Part shown: positions 49,274 to 58,862 of the stretch, piece after piece | Position numbering within the stretch: the first letter of the stretch is position 1 | Layout: each line of letters opens with the position of its first letter | Assembly (NCBI GenBank): GCA_000302695.1 | Contig: AMFN01000015.1 | Coordinates: 1-64,000, forward strand | DNA: 64,000 bases | Origin: Enterobacteriaceae bacterium LSJC7 | GTDB taxonomy: Bacteria > Pseudomonadota > Gammaproteobacteria > Enterobacterales > Enterobacteriaceae | Reading direction: 5' to 3' | Translations under genes and position numbers: made by a program | The notes under the pieces: model-generated | What the model saw: only the letters and a program-made list of their open reading frames with translations | The model's database searches: none | Told to the model about the DNA's origin: nothing

Positions 49274-49950
49274 ATCAGTGAACCTCCCCAGGCTCTGCGG
49301 GATTCCCGATACCGATTGCGCGCGGGCGCAGCGAGAGCAAGGCGACGGATTAAAAGCGCAGCTCACACGCATCCGTTTCACCCTCCCTGAGACCTTCGCA
49401 GCGGTTATACAAGTATTGAGGACTTGCTTAGGGGGAATCTTTAATTACTGCATAAGTATGATGGAGAGAGCCTCCATCGAGATAGCTTCCAGCGAAATTC
49501 CAACTTATCGGGAAAGCGCACACAGGTCAAATGGTCACCTTATTGGTCGCTGATGTTATCTTTTTATTGTTATCCTGTTGTTTATTATTGCTTTTATTGG
49601 ATTTTGCTTCAAAAAGTACGCCCTTTTCCCGCTGCGTAGAATGTGATCTGTCTCACTGTCTAAAAGCGGGGATAATATGAGGTAATTCTGATGTCGGAAT
49701 ATTATGTGGTTTTTTATGCTGCTTTAAGGTTTAAGGTCGCAGTATGGTTCTGTTTTTCAGCGGCGCAGAAATTCTTTATTTAGCCTGGCGGAGTATAAGT
49801 AAAAGTAATTACGGATGGCGTGACTGAATTTGCGTTTATGGTGAATGAATATGCATATCAGATGCGGGGCGGGCGATTGATCCAGGTCATCGCCGCAAAA
49901 GCGCGGAAGTGGCAGGCTGGGTCCCTTTTTGCGGGCCGGTCCAACAGATT
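49274..49950. promoter_or_regulatory. divergent gltB-yhcC regulatory region
   Basis: 677 bases without a gene, strongly AT-rich at 49540-49860. In E. coli this region binds Lrp, IHF and other regulators of gltBD. Apart from the CRP-like site at 49642-49657, I cannot place individual sites or promoters with confidence. Confidence 0.6.
49642..49657 (+). promoter_or_regulatory. CRP-like site in the gltB-yhcC region
   Basis: TGTGA-TCTGTC-TCACT, one mismatch to the CRP half-site consensus. It is about 370 bp before gltB and 300 bp before yhcC, so the target is unclear; CRP effects on gltBD have been described in E. coli. Confidence 0.55.
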
Positions 49951-50877
49951 ATGCAGTTACACAAATTAGTCAATATGTTTGGCGGCGATCTGAGTCGTCG
50001 CTATGGCGAAAAAGTCCATAAGCTGACGCTGCACGGCGGCTTTAGCTGTCCCAATCGCGACGGTACCATCGGGCGCGGTGGCTGCACCTTCTGCAATGTC
50101 GCGTCGTTTGCTGATGAGGCCGAGCAGCATCACTCCATTAGCGAGCAACTGGCGCGTCAGGCCGGGCGCATCAACCGCGCTAACCGCTATCTGGCCTATT
50201 TCCAGGCGTACACCAGCACCTTCGCAGAAGTGCAGGTGCTCAGGAAGATGTATCAAGAGGCGGTGAGCCAGGCCGACGTTGTGGGGCTGTGCATTGGCAC
50301 GCGCCCGGACTGTGTACCAGAAAGTGTGCTTGATTTGCTTAGCGAGTACCGGGAGCAGGGCTATGAAGTCTGGCTGGAGCTGGGGCTGCAAAGCGCGCAG
50401 GATAAAACCCTGCACCGTATCAACCGTGGCCATGACTTTGCCTGCTACCAGCAAACAACGCGTCGGGCGCGAACGCGTGGCCTGAAAGTGTGCAGCCATC
50501 TCATTGTTGGCCTGCCCGGTGAAGATAAGGCTGCCTGCCTGGATACGCTCAATAAAGTCGTTGAAACCGGCGTTGAAGGCATCAAGCTGCATCCACTGCA
50601 CATTGTCACCGGCAGCACGATGGCGAAATCCTGGCAGGCCGGTCGGCTTGCGGCGATTACGCTTGAAGATTACACCGCAATTGCCGGTGAGATGATTCGC
50701 CATACGCCTGCGCAGGTGGTTTATCACCGCATTTCTGCCAGCGCGCGCCGCCCGACGCTGCTGGCGCCAGCCTGGTGTGAAAACCGCTGGACCGGCATGG
50801 TTGAACTTGACCGCTGGTTGCAACAGCACGGTGCGCAGGGTTCAGCGCTGGGGCGCGCCTGGCAACGTCCTGAATAA
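49951..50877 (+). CDS. yhcC: radical SAM protein YhcC (TIGR01212 type)
   Basis: A predicted radical SAM enzyme of unknown substrate, related in its SAM domain to Elp3-type proteins. The start at 49951 (MQLHKLVNMFGG) gives 308 residues (E. coli 309). The iron-sulfur cysteines are Cys33, Cys45 and Cys48 in SCPNRDGTIGRGGCTFC, a CX11CX2C spacing instead of the usual CX3CX2C, which is typical for this subfamily. LELGLQSAQDKTLHRINRGH and VCSHLIVGLPGE are further SAM-barrel motifs. Divergent from gltB. Confidence 0.93.
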   Translation: MQLHKLVNMFGGDLSRRYGEKVHKLTLHGGFSCPNRDGTIGRGGCTFCNVASFADEAEQHHSISEQLARQAGRINRANRYLAYFQAYTSTFAEVQVLRKMYQEAVSQADVVGLCIGTRPDCVPESVLDLLSEYREQGYEVWLELGLQSAQDKTLHRINRGHDFACYQQTTRRARTRGLKVCSHLIVGLPGEDKAACLDTLNKVVETGVEGIKLHPLHIVTGSTMAKSWQAGRLAAITLEDYTAIAGEMIRHTPAQVVYHRISASARRPTLLAPAWCENRWTGMVELDRWLQQHGAQGSALGRAWQRPE

Positions 50878-51176
50878 CGGCTCACTTCCCTGAATGCGGG
50901 CGCAGGCGTCTTTTTACGACACCCGTCGCAGCGTTTTCTTGCCTTATGCCGCACGTTCTTGCTCCGCTCCTGCAACTCATCTTATTTTGAGTATATGATT
51001 GAGGGCTAAGAGTCTGGTCGGCAACGCCATTCTCGCGATCATTCTGCATCAGGTTTATGCGCATCTTTGGCGCACCATAAGCACAGGCAACGGCTGTCTG
51101 CGTGCTGGTTTGCCCGTTCAGAAGGGTCGCTCTCTTCACCTGCGGTTCAGGTTTATTACGCTGCGAAGGAATCTCC

Positions 51177-53525
51177 ATGAAGCAAATCAGGAAACTGGCT
51201 CAGTATTATGTCGACTTAATGATGAAGCTGGGCCTTGTCCGCTTCTCGCTGCTACTGGCGCTGGCGCTGGTGGTGCTGGCGATGGTGGTGCAGATGGCGG
51301 TGACCATGCTGCTCAGAGGCCAGGTCGACAGCATTGACGTTATCCGCTCCATCTTTTTTGGCCTGTTGATTACGCCCTGGGCCGTGTATTTCCTGTCGGT
51401 GGTGGTTGAGCAGCTTGAGGAGTCGCGCCAGCGGCTTTCACGGCTGGTGGAAAAGCTTGAAGAGATGCGCGAGCGTGATTTAACGCTTAACGTGCAGTTA
51501 AAAGACAATATCGCGCAACTTAATCAGGAAATTGCCGATCGCGAAAAAGCGGAAGCAGAGCGCCATGCCACGCTGGAACAGCTAAAAGTGGAGGTGAAGG
51601 AGCGTGAGGCAACTCAGGTTTTGCTTGAGCAGCAGTCTTCATTTCTGCGCTCTTTCCTTGATGCTTCACCGGACCTGGTATTTTACCGCAATGAAGATAA
51701 AGAATTTTCTGGCTGTAACCGCGCGATGGAGTTGCTTACCGGCAAGAGTGAGAAGCAGCTTATCGGCCTGAAGCCGCTTGATGTCTATGGGCCAGAAATT
51801 GCGCAGAAGGTGGTAGAAACGGATGAGAAGGTGTTTCGCCATAATGTGTCGCTGGCCTATGAGCAGTGGCTCGATTACCCGGATGGCCGCAAGGCCTGCT
51901 TTGAAATCCGCAAAGTGCCGTATTACGACCGCGTGGGCAAGCGCCACGGTCTGATGGGCTTTGGGCGCGATATCACCGAGCGCAAGCGCTACCAGGATGC
52001 ACTGGAACGCGCCAGCCGCGACAAAACCACCTTTATCTCGACTATCAGCCACGAACTGCGTACGCCGCTCAACGGTATTGTTGGCCTGAGCCGTATTTTG
52101 CTCGATACCGAGCTTACGCAGGAGCAGGAAAAATACCTGAAAACCATCCATGTTTCGGCGGTCACGCTGGGTAATATCTTTAACGATATTATTGATATGG
52201 ACAAAATTGAACGCCGCCGGGTACAGCTTGATAACCAGCCGCTGGATTTCACCAGCTTCCTTGCCGATCTCGAAAACCTCTCAGGCTTGCAGGCGCAGCA
52301 AAAAGGACTGCGCTTTATGCTGGAGCCTGCATTACCGCTGCCGCATAAAGTCATTACCGACGGAACGCGCCTGCGTCAGATCCTCTGGAACCTCATCAGT
52401 AACGCGGTGAAATTCACCCAAAGCGGCCAGGTGGTTGTGCGGGTACGCTATGAACACAACAGCATGCTGTGCTTTGACGTTGAAGATTCGGGGATTGGTA
52501 TTCCTGGCGAAGAGCTGGATAAGATTTTTGCCATGTACTACCAGGTAACGGATAACCGCGGTGGTAAACCGGCGACCGGCACCGGTATTGGGCTTGCCGT
52601 CTCGCGTCGGCTGGCAAAAAACATGGGCGGGGATATCACGGTTATCAGCAAGCCCGGTAAAGGCTCGACCTTCTCGCTGACGGTGCACGCGCCGCGTGTG
52701 GCAGAGGAAGTGGAAGATACGCTCGAAGATGACGATTTACCGCTACCGGCGCTGCACGTGCTGCTGGTTGAAGATATCGAACTTAACGTGATTGTGGCGC
52801 GCTCGGTACTGGAAAAACTGGGTAACAGTGTGGAAGTGGCCATGACCGGCCAGCAGGCGCTGGAGATGTTCACGCCCGGTGAGTTCGACCTGGCGCTGCT
52901 GGATATCCAGTTGCCGGACATGACCGGGTTGGATATTGCCCGCGAACTGCATAATCGTTTCGACAAAGAGGCGCTACCGCCGCTGGTGGCGCTGACGGCT
53001 AACGTGCTTAAAGACAAAAAAGAGTATCTGGATGCCGGTATGGATGACGTGCTGAGCAAACCGCTGGCGGTGCCTGCGCTGACGGCGATGATTAAAAAGT
53101 TCTGGGGAGCCAGCGCGGGCGCACAAACAGGGGGCGCAGAGTCAGCGGTGCATCACCACGCAGGCAAGCATGAAGCGCTGCTCGATGTCGACATGCTGGA
53201 GCAGTACATGGAGCTGGTTGGGCCAAAGCTGATTGTCGATGGTCTGGCGATGTTCGAGAAAATGATGCCGGGTTATCTGAGCGTGCTGGAGTCCAACCTG
53301 ACGGCGCGTGACAGTAAAGGCATTGTTGAGGAAGGGCACAAAATTAAAGGTGCTGCCGGCTCCGTTGGTTTACGGCATCTGCAACAGGTGGCACAGCAAA
53401 TTCAGTCTCCAGAGCTTCCGGCCTGGTGGGACAACGTGGGGGACTGGATTGAAGAGCTCAAGCAAGAGTGGAAGCACGATGTGGATGTGCTGAAAGCGTG
53501 GGTGAACAGTGCGCCAAAAAAATGA
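51177..53525 (+). CDS. arcB: aerobic respiration control sensor kinase ArcB
   Basis: A membrane tripartite kinase that senses quinone redox state and phosphorylates ArcA. The ATG at 51177 with AAGGA gives 782 residues (E. coli 778). Two membrane helices (about 22-44 and 58-77), a coiled coil with leucine zipper (78-150), a PAS domain with the redox-sensing Cys180 and Cys241 both kept, a kinase domain with His292 (SHELRTPLNG), a receiver with Asp576, and an Hpt domain with His721 (GHKIKGAAGS; His717 in E. coli). The four extra residues lie in the receiver-Hpt linker, which is His-rich (HHHAGKH). The 3' end overlaps the terminator of the opposing sRNA gene arcZ. Confidence 0.98.
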   Translation: MKQIRKLAQYYVDLMMKLGLVRFSLLLALALVVLAMVVQMAVTMLLRGQVDSIDVIRSIFFGLLITPWAVYFLSVVVEQLEESRQRLSRLVEKLEEMRERDLTLNVQLKDNIAQLNQEIADREKAEAERHATLEQLKVEVKEREATQVLLEQQSSFLRSFLDASPDLVFYRNEDKEFSGCNRAMELLTGKSEKQLIGLKPLDVYGPEIAQKVVETDEKVFRHNVSLAYEQWLDYPDGRKACFEIRKVPYYDRVGKRHGLMGFGRDITERKRYQDALERASRDKTTFISTISHELRTPLNGIVGLSRILLDTELTQEQEKYLKTIHVSAVTLGNIFNDIIDMDKIERRRVQLDNQPLDFTSFLADLENLSGLQAQQKGLRFMLEPALPLPHKVITDGTRLRQILWNLISNAVKFTQSGQVVVRVRYEHNSMLCFDVEDSGIGIPGEELDKIFAMYYQVTDNRGGKPATGTGIGLAVSRRLAKNMGGDITVISKPGKGSTFSLTVHAPRVAEEVEDTLEDDDLPLPALHVLLVEDIELNVIVARSVLEKLGNSVEVAMTGQQALEMFTPGEFDLALLDIQLPDMTGLDIARELHNRFDKEALPPLVALTANVLKDKKEYLDAGMDDVLSKPLAVPALTAMIKKFWGASAGAQTGGAESAVHHHAGKHEALLDVDMLEQYMELVGPKLIVDGLAMFEKMMPGYLSVLESNLTARDSKGIVEEGHKIKGAAGSVGLRHLQQVAQQIQSPELPAWWDNVGDWIEELKQEWKHDVDVLKAWVNSAPKK

Positions 53526-53639
53526 CCCCGGCTAAGCCGGGGTGCGCGAATTCTGCGCCAACACCAGGGAAATCGTTACACCACCCGTTCATGTTATAAG
53601 GAGAAATAAGCGGTAGTGCATAAGGAAGTGTTTTTGCTC
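53516..53639 (-). ncRNA. arcZ: small regulatory RNA ArcZ
   Basis: An Hfq-dependent sRNA (E. coli: activates rpoS, represses flhDC and other mRNAs, and lowers arcB). On the minus strand, GATTTCCCTGGTGTTGGCGC (from 53574) matches the conserved processed core, followed by GCGCACCCCGG and the terminator CCCCGGC/GCCGGGG (53542-53526) with seven T (53522-53516). Processing near 53574 would give about 58 nt, against 56 in E. coli. A -10 TATCTT at 53652-53647 predicts a start near 53639 and a primary RNA of about 124 nt (121 in E. coli). The 5' part is poorly conserved. It converges on arcB and diverges from elbB. Confidence 0.9.
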
Positions 53640-53759
53640 AGGCAATAAGATAGCAAATCTTCCGCGCTTTGTTACCTGAATCAGTAAAATATGTGAAGCA
53701 TAGCGTTCTTATTAATAAAATTACTTTTTTGGGGCTGATTCGCAAAAAGGAATGATAAC

Positions 53760-54419
53760 GTGAAAAAAATTGGCGTAGTTCTAAGTGGATGCGGCGTTTT
53801 CGATGGATCGGAAATCCATGAGGCGGTCATTACGCTATTGGCGATTGCGCGAAATGGTGCCGAGGCAGTGTGTTTTGCGTCGGACAAAACTCAAGCAGAT
53901 GTAATCAATCATTTGACCGGCGAGCCGATGGCAGAAAGCCGCAATGTGTTGATTGAGGCGGCGCGGCTGGTGCGCGGCACGATTCAGCCGCTCGCCAGCG
54001 CAAACGCGCAGGATTTGGATGCGCTGATTGTTCCCGGTGGTTTTGGTGCAGCAAAAAATTTGAGTAACTTTGCCTCACTGGGCAGCGCTTGTACGGTGGA
54101 GCCTGACCTGGTGAAGCTTGCACGTGATTGCCACGCGGCTGGTAAACCGCTTGGCTTTATCTGCATTGCGCCTGCTATGCTGCCCGTGATTTTGCAAACA
54201 CCGCTGCGCCTGACCATCGGTACGGATGTCGATACCGCAGAAATAATTGAAGAAATGGGCGGTGAGCATGTTCCGTGCCCGGTGGACGACATCGTGGTTG
54301 ATGATGAGCAGAAAGTGGTGACAACGCCGGCTTATATGCTGGCGCAGCGTATTGATGAAGCCGCTGACGGTATTGAGAAGCTGGTGGCGCGCGTGCTGGG
54401 GCTATGTGCGGATGGGTAA
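53760..54419 (+). CDS. elbB: ElbB, DJ-1/PfpI superfamily protein
   Basis: A cytoplasmic protein of the ES1/ElbB group in the DJ-1/PfpI superfamily, found through effects on isoprenoid (lycopene) yield; weak glyoxalase activity has been reported for the E. coli protein. 219 residues (E. coli 217). The start is GTG at 53760 with AAGGA upstream. Motifs: [16 protein letters not shown] at the N-terminus, [19 protein letters not shown] (about 88-106) and the nucleophile-elbow region GFICIAPAM with its Cys. Its end overlaps mtgA by 8 bp. Confidence 0.94.
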   Translation: MKKIGVVLSGCGVFDGSEIHEAVITLLAIARNGAEAVCFASDKTQADVINHLTGEPMAESRNVLIEAARLVRGTIQPLASANAQDLDALIVPGGFGAAKNLSNFASLGSACTVEPDLVKLARDCHAAGKPLGFICIAPAMLPVILQTPLRLTIGTDVDTAEIIEEMGGEHVPCPVDDIVVDDEQKVVTTPAYMLAQRIDEAADGIEKLVARVLGLCADG

Positions 54420-55137
54420 ACGGCGTTCAGGGATGAAAGCATGGCTCAGGCGCTGGCTGCTGCGTGTTGCGCTGGTGCTGGTGGTTATCTGGGGCGGCGG
54501 CATTGTGCTGTTCAGCGTTCTGCCGGTGCCGTTTTCGGCGGTGATGGCCGAGCGCCAGGTCAGCGCGTGGCTGCGTGGTGACTTTAGCTATGTCGCGCAC
54601 TCCGACTGGGTTGCCATGGACGAGATTTCGCCCTGGATGCCGCTGGCAGTCGTGGCCGCAGAAGATCAGACCTTCCCCAGCCACTGGGGATTTGATGTGG
54701 CATCAATCCAGAAGGTGCTGGAGAGCAGCGGCGAGGGGACGCGTATACGCGGCGCTTCCACGCTCTCACAGCAGACAGCCAAGAATTTGCTGCTGTGGGA
54801 CGGGCGCAGTTGGTTACGTAAGGGGCTGGAAGCGGGCCTGACGGCCGGTATAGAGCTGGTCTGGAGCAAGCGGCGCATTCTTACGGTGTATCTGAACATT
54901 GCCGAATTTGGCGATGGGATCTTTGGTGTGGAAGCCGCCGCGCAGCACTATTTCCGTAAACCTGCCCGTCGCCTGAGTCAGTCAGAAGCCGCACTGCTGG
55001 CCGCTGTGTTGCCTAATCCGATTCGCTTTAAAGTGAATGCGCCTTCCGGCTATGTGTTATCGCGCCAGCAGTGGATTTTGCGCCAGATGCGCCAGCTTGG
55101 TGGTGAGCGCTTTCTCGCGCAACACCGCTTGTACTGA
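54412..55137 (+). CDS. mtgA: monofunctional peptidoglycan transglycosylase
   Basis: Polymerises lipid II into glycan strands at the inner membrane without a transpeptidase domain. The ATG at 54412 ([11 protein letters not shown]) overlaps elbB by 8 bp and aligns the membrane segment (about 17-38) with E. coli MtgA (242); length here 241. GT51 motifs are present: [14 protein letters not shown] with the catalytic Glu (about 83-96), [16 protein letters not shown] (about 115-130), and [20 protein letters not shown]. In E. coli yrbL follows; here the next gene is npr, convergent, after 148 bases that hold nothing I recognise. Confidence 0.96.
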   Translation: MGKRRSGMKAWLRRWLLRVALVLVVIWGGGIVLFSVLPVPFSAVMAERQVSAWLRGDFSYVAHSDWVAMDEISPWMPLAVVAAEDQTFPSHWGFDVASIQKVLESSGEGTRIRGASTLSQQTAKNLLLWDGRSWLRKGLEAGLTAGIELVWSKRRILTVYLNIAEFGDGIFGVEAAAQHYFRKPARRLSQSEAALLAAVLPNPIRFKVNAPSGYVLSRQQWILRQMRQLGGERFLAQHRLY

Positions 55138-55285
55138 TATCACCAGAGTGAAAGTAGCGGGTGCCAGCCGTTGTGCGCCTTGCATGGCGGCGGCTTTGCG
55201 TCAGCACGCATCGCGAGATATTGCGGGTTAGCGTGGGTCAGTTCTGGACGCGCGGGCCTGCAACGACTGGTAGGGTAACGACCGC

Positions 55286-55558
55286 TTAGTCTTCGTCAAA
55301 CCCGGCGTTGAACAGTGCGACAACCGCGTCGAGCGCCTCTTGCTCCTGCGGGCCGCTCGCTTCCACTTCAATATGCCCGCCTTGTGCCGAGTCCAGCATC
55401 AGCAGCGCAATCACGCTGCTGGCTTCTGCTTCGGTGCCACCTTCGTTGCGTAGCAGCACTTCGGCATCAAAACTTTGCACCAGTTCGAATAGCTTCATGG
55501 CCGGGCGGGCGTGCATGCCCAGCCGGTTGGTGATTTCGACGGTTTGTCTGACGGTCAT
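55286..55558 (-). CDS. npr: nitrogen PTS phosphocarrier NPr
   Basis: The HPr-like phosphocarrier of the nitrogen phosphotransferase system, receiving phosphate from PtsP and passing it to PtsN. 90 residues, E. coli length. The active site His16 lies in [10 protein letters not shown]. Last gene of rpoN-hpf-ptsN-rapZ-npr; its start overlaps the rapZ stop by 4 bp (ATGA), so it is translationally coupled. Confidence 0.97.
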   Translation of the reverse strand: MTVRQTVEITNRLGMHARPAMKLFELVQSFDAEVLLRNEGGTEAEASSVIALLMLDSAQGGHIEVEASGPQEQEALDAVVALFNAGFDED

Positions 55559-56409
55559 GTTTTGCGCTTTTCCAGCGTGCGGTGGCGGGACTGGACGTTC
55601 TTACCGCGTGAGCGGAAGTAATCGGCAAGTTGTTCAGCAATATAAACAGAACGGTGTTTACCGCCGGTACAACCAATTGCCACGGTCAGATAACTGCGGT
55701 TGTTGGTTTCCAGCATTGGCAGCCACAGTTCAAGATAGCTGCGGGTCTGGTAGATAAAGTTGTGGACTTCCGTATGCCGGTCAAGGAAGGCCGCCACCGG
55801 TTTATCAAGGCCGGTCATCGGGCGCAGCTTCGGGTCCCAGTGCGGGTTTGGCAGAAAGCGCACGTCAAACACGTAGTCGGCATCGATAGGGATGCCGTGC
55901 TTAAAGCCGAAGGATTCAAACACCATCGTCAGCTCGCGCTCGCGCTTGCCAAGCAGACGAGTGCGCAGCATTTCTGCCAGCTCATGCACCGACATTTCGG
56001 AGGTGTCGATAATCAGGTCGGCGCGTGAGCGCAGCGGCTCCAGCAGATCGCTCTCCTGGTCGATAGCGCTTTCCAGCGACAGGTTTTTGCTGGAAAGCGG
56101 ATGCAGACGTCGCGTATCGCTGTAACGGCGAATCAGCGTATTGCGGTCAGCATCAAGAAACAGCAGCTGCGGTGAAAACGAATCCGGCAGATTGCCCATT
56201 GCCTGTTCAAAAATCTCAGGAGACTCCGGCATATTACGCACGTCGATACTGACCGCGGCAGAAATTTTACGCTCAGCCAGCGTCTGGGCCAGCTCCGGCA
56301 GCAGCACGACCGGCAGGTTATCCACACAGTAAAATCCCATGTCTTCCAGGGCCCGTAATGCTACAGACTTCCCTGAACCCGAGCGACCGCTGACAATCAT
56401 CAGCACCAT
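55555..56409 (-). CDS. rapZ: RNase adapter protein RapZ
   Basis: Binds the sRNA GlmZ and presents it to RNase E, controlling GlmS and amino sugar supply; it senses glucosamine-6-phosphate. 284 residues, E. coli length. An N-terminal P-loop ATPase-like domain with Walker A GRSGSGKS (8-15) and a C-terminal domain containing [11 protein letters not shown] and a basic RNA-binding tail ([10 protein letters not shown]). Lies 48 nt after ptsN within the rpoN operon. Confidence 0.97.
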   Translation of the reverse strand: MVLMIVSGRSGSGKSVALRALEDMGFYCVDNLPVVLLPELAQTLAERKISAAVSIDVRNMPESPEIFEQAMGNLPDSFSPQLLFLDADRNTLIRRYSDTRRLHPLSSKNLSLESAIDQESDLLEPLRSRADLIIDTSEMSVHELAEMLRTRLLGKRERELTMVFESFGFKHGIPIDADYVFDVRFLPNPHWDPKLRPMTGLDKPVAAFLDRHTEVHNFIYQTRSYLELWLPMLETNNRSYLTVAIGCTGGKHRSVYIAEQLADYFRSRGKNVQSRHRTLEKRKT

Positions 56410-56457
56410 GTACAGTCTCTCCCCACTGATTAAGCCGCACCCAGAGCGCGGCCGGAC

Positions 56458-56943
56458 TTATTCACTGTCGTTTGTATTTTCTGTGATGACTTGCCACAGC
56501 TCTTCATCGGTTTGGGCCGCCCGCAGGCGGCGGCAGATGTTCTTATCGGCCAGGCGCTTCGCCACCAGCGACAGCGTATGCAGATGCGTTTTAGTTTGAT
56601 CTGCGGGTACCAGTAGCGCAAATAATAAATCGACGGGTTGGTTATCAATGGCGTCAAAGGCAATCGGGGTTTCAAGCTGAATAAACACCCCGACGGCTCT
56701 GAGCGTATCTTCTTCCAGTTTGCCATGTGGGATGGCAATGCCGTTACCGATGCCGGTACTGCCCATGCGTTCACGGGTCAGGACGGCTTCGAAAACAACC
56801 TGCGGGGCCAGCCCCAGCTGCTTTGCCGCCATTTCGCTAACAATTTCCAGCGCGCGCTTTTTGCTCTGGCAGTGGACGCCAGCTCGGGTACATTCCTGGT
56901 TAAGAACATTGCTCAATTGCAGAGCCGAATCATTATTCATCAT
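56458..56943 (-). CDS. ptsN: nitrogen PTS enzyme IIA
   Basis: Receives phosphate from NPr and regulates potassium transport (TrkA, KdpD) and other processes by its phosphorylation state. 161 residues (E. coli 163). The phosphorylated His73 lies in GNGIAIPHGK. A single PTS EIIA type 2 domain (about 8-150) fills the protein. Third gene of the rpoN operon, 58 nt after hpf. Confidence 0.97.
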   Translation of the reverse strand: MMNNDSALQLSNVLNQECTRAGVHCQSKKRALEIVSEMAAKQLGLAPQVVFEAVLTRERMGSTGIGNGIAIPHGKLEEDTLRAVGVFIQLETPIAFDAIDNQPVDLLFALLVPADQTKTHLHTLSLVAKRLADKNICRRLRAAQTDEELWQVITENTNDSE

Positions 56944-57001
56944 AATTTCACCTGAGTTTTACGCGCCGGACTAGCGTCGCAGCGCGCAAACGTCCGGATT
57001 A

Positions 57002-57289
57002 TCAGTGTTGTTTTAATTTGTCTTTATGTTTGTTTAGCTGACGGGCCAGCTTGTCGATCAGGCCGTCGATGGCGGCATACATATCCTGACCTTCTGCACT
57101 GGCATGCAGCTCTCCGCCGTTGACGTGCAGCGTGGCATCCGCGGCATGGGTCACCTTTTCCACTTTCAACACAATATAGACCTGATTGATTCGTTCAAAA
57201 TATTGTTCCAGCTTGGCGAATTTTTTGTCGAGGAACTCGCGCAGGGCATCGGTAATTTCGACGTTCTGTCCAGTAACATTGAGCTGCAT
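57002..57289 (-). CDS. hpf: ribosome hibernation promoting factor (short form)
   Basis: Binds the 30S subunit and stabilises 100S ribosome dimers in stationary phase, together with RMF. 95 residues, the short HPF form. The chain begins MQLNVTGQNVEITDALREFL, matches E. coli HPF closely along its length and ends in a basic helix (QLNKHKDKLKQH). It lies 24 nt after rpoN. Confidence 0.97.
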   Translation of the reverse strand: MQLNVTGQNVEITDALREFLDKKFAKLEQYFERINQVYIVLKVEKVTHAADATLHVNGGELHASAEGQDMYAAIDGLIDKLARQLNKHKDKLKQH

Positions 57290-57313
57290 AAGTGTCTTCC
57301 TTATCAGGTTGGG

Positions 57314-58747
57314 TCATACCAGCTGCTTGCGCTGGTTTGACGGAGGAATCGATAAAGACTCTCGGTACTTCGCAACAGTGCGGCGCGCCACCATAATTCC
57401 CTGGCTGGAAAGTAGGGTGGTGAGCTTGCTGTCGCTTAGCGGCTTGGCGGGATTCTCCGCAGCTATCAGTTTCTTCACCAGCGCACGAATTGCCGTAGAG
57501 GAGGCTTCGCCACCGCCTTCGGTATTAACGTGGCTGGAAAAGAAATACTTCAGTTCAAAAATGCCTCTTGGGCTATGAAGATATTTTTGCGTGGTCACGC
57601 GTGAAATCGTGGATTCGTGCATTTCGACGGCCTGGGCGATGTCGGCCAGCACCATCGGTTTCATCTGTTCTTCGCCGTGCTCAAAAAAATCCTGCTGCTG
57701 CTCAACGATGCAGCGGCTCACCCGCAGTAGTGTATCGTTACGGCTCTCAAGGCTTTTTATCAGCCACTTCGCTTCCTGCAGGTTGCTGCGGATAAACTGG
57801 CTGTCGGCTTCATTGCGCGAACCCGCGCCCATGGCGGCATACTGCTGGTTGATTTTCAGGCGCGGAATACTGTCGTTATTAAGCTCAACGCTCCAGTGGC
57901 CCTGGTGCTTACGCACCAGCACGTCGGGAATAACATATTCCGGCTCACCGGTCTGAATCGACTGCCCTGGCCGCGGGTCGAGCGACTGAATCAGCGTGAC
58001 GGCTTCTTTGAGTACATCTTCTTTCAGGCGCGTCAGGCGCATCAGCGTGCGAAAATCGTGGTTGGCCAGCAAATCGATATGATCGGCGATGATAAGGCGC
58101 GCCTGTGTCAGGTATGGCGTTTGCGGGCTGAACTGAGAGAGCTGAATAAGCAGGCATTCGCGCAGGTCGCGGGCGGCGACGCCGACCGGGTCAAAGCGCT
58201 GGATGCGCTTAAGCACCGCTTCGACTTCTTCCGGCGTGACGTCATCGTTGCCGATGCTTTCGAGAATATCGTCAACTGGCACCGTCAGGTAGCCGGTGTC
58301 GTCAACGGCATCGACAATGGAGGTGGCAATGGCCCTGTCGGTATCCGAGAAGGGCGTGAGCTGAACCTGCCACATCAGATAATCCTGGAGCGACTGGGTG
58401 GTTTCGCCCTGGTAAATGGGGAGCTCATCGTCGAGGTAATCGGTACTGCTGCCGGAAGGCGTTCCGGCGGTGTAGATTTCATCCCAGCTGGCGTCGAGCG
58501 GTAGCTCATCGGGCATTTCGCGCTGCTCCAGCGCTTCGCTGCTGTCGAGGGCTTCTCTGTCGGGCGTTTCCTGGGTGTCGATTTCATCGTGAGGGTCGGT
58601 CTGCTCAAGCAGCGGATTGCTTTCCAGCGCCTGCTGTAGCTCCTGCTGAAGCTCCAGCGTAGAGAGCTGCAACAGACGAATGGCCTGTTGCAGTTGCGGC
58701 GTCATGGCAAGCTGTTGGCTCAGCTTTAATTGCAAACCTTGCTTCAT
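57314..58747 (-). CDS. rpoN: RNA polymerase sigma-54 factor
   Basis: The alternative sigma factor for nitrogen and other genes that need enhancer-binding activators. 477 residues, E. coli length. The Gln/Leu-rich region I (1-50, [20 protein letters not shown]) contacts activators, an acidic region II (about 55-115) follows, then the core-binding domain, helix-turn-helix (about 365-385) and the RpoN box [10 protein letters not shown] near the C-terminus (about 453-462). First gene of the rpoN-hpf-ptsN-rapZ-npr operon; 115 nt separate it from lptB. Confidence 0.98.
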   Translation of the reverse strand: MKQGLQLKLSQQLAMTPQLQQAIRLLQLSTLELQQELQQALESNPLLEQTDPHDEIDTQETPDREALDSSEALEQREMPDELPLDASWDEIYTAGTPSGSSTDYLDDELPIYQGETTQSLQDYLMWQVQLTPFSDTDRAIATSIVDAVDDTGYLTVPVDDILESIGNDDVTPEEVEAVLKRIQRFDPVGVAARDLRECLLIQLSQFSPQTPYLTQARLIIADHIDLLANHDFRTLMRLTRLKEDVLKEAVTLIQSLDPRPGQSIQTGEPEYVIPDVLVRKHQGHWSVELNNDSIPRLKINQQYAAMGAGSRNEADSQFIRSNLQEAKWLIKSLESRNDTLLRVSRCIVEQQQDFFEHGEEQMKPMVLADIAQAVEMHESTISRVTTQKYLHSPRGIFELKYFFSSHVNTEGGGEASSTAIRALVKKLIAAENPAKPLSDSKLTTLLSSQGIMVARRTVAKYRESLSIPPSNQRKQLV

Positions 58748-58862
58748 ATTCAGAGCAAAATTCCTCAGAAGTCGTGCCAGTCAATCGCTTCCCTGTTGAA
58801 TAATACTCCGTGAAGGGCCGCGTCGGAGTGTGGAGATTAACGTGCCACACAACGATACCCTA

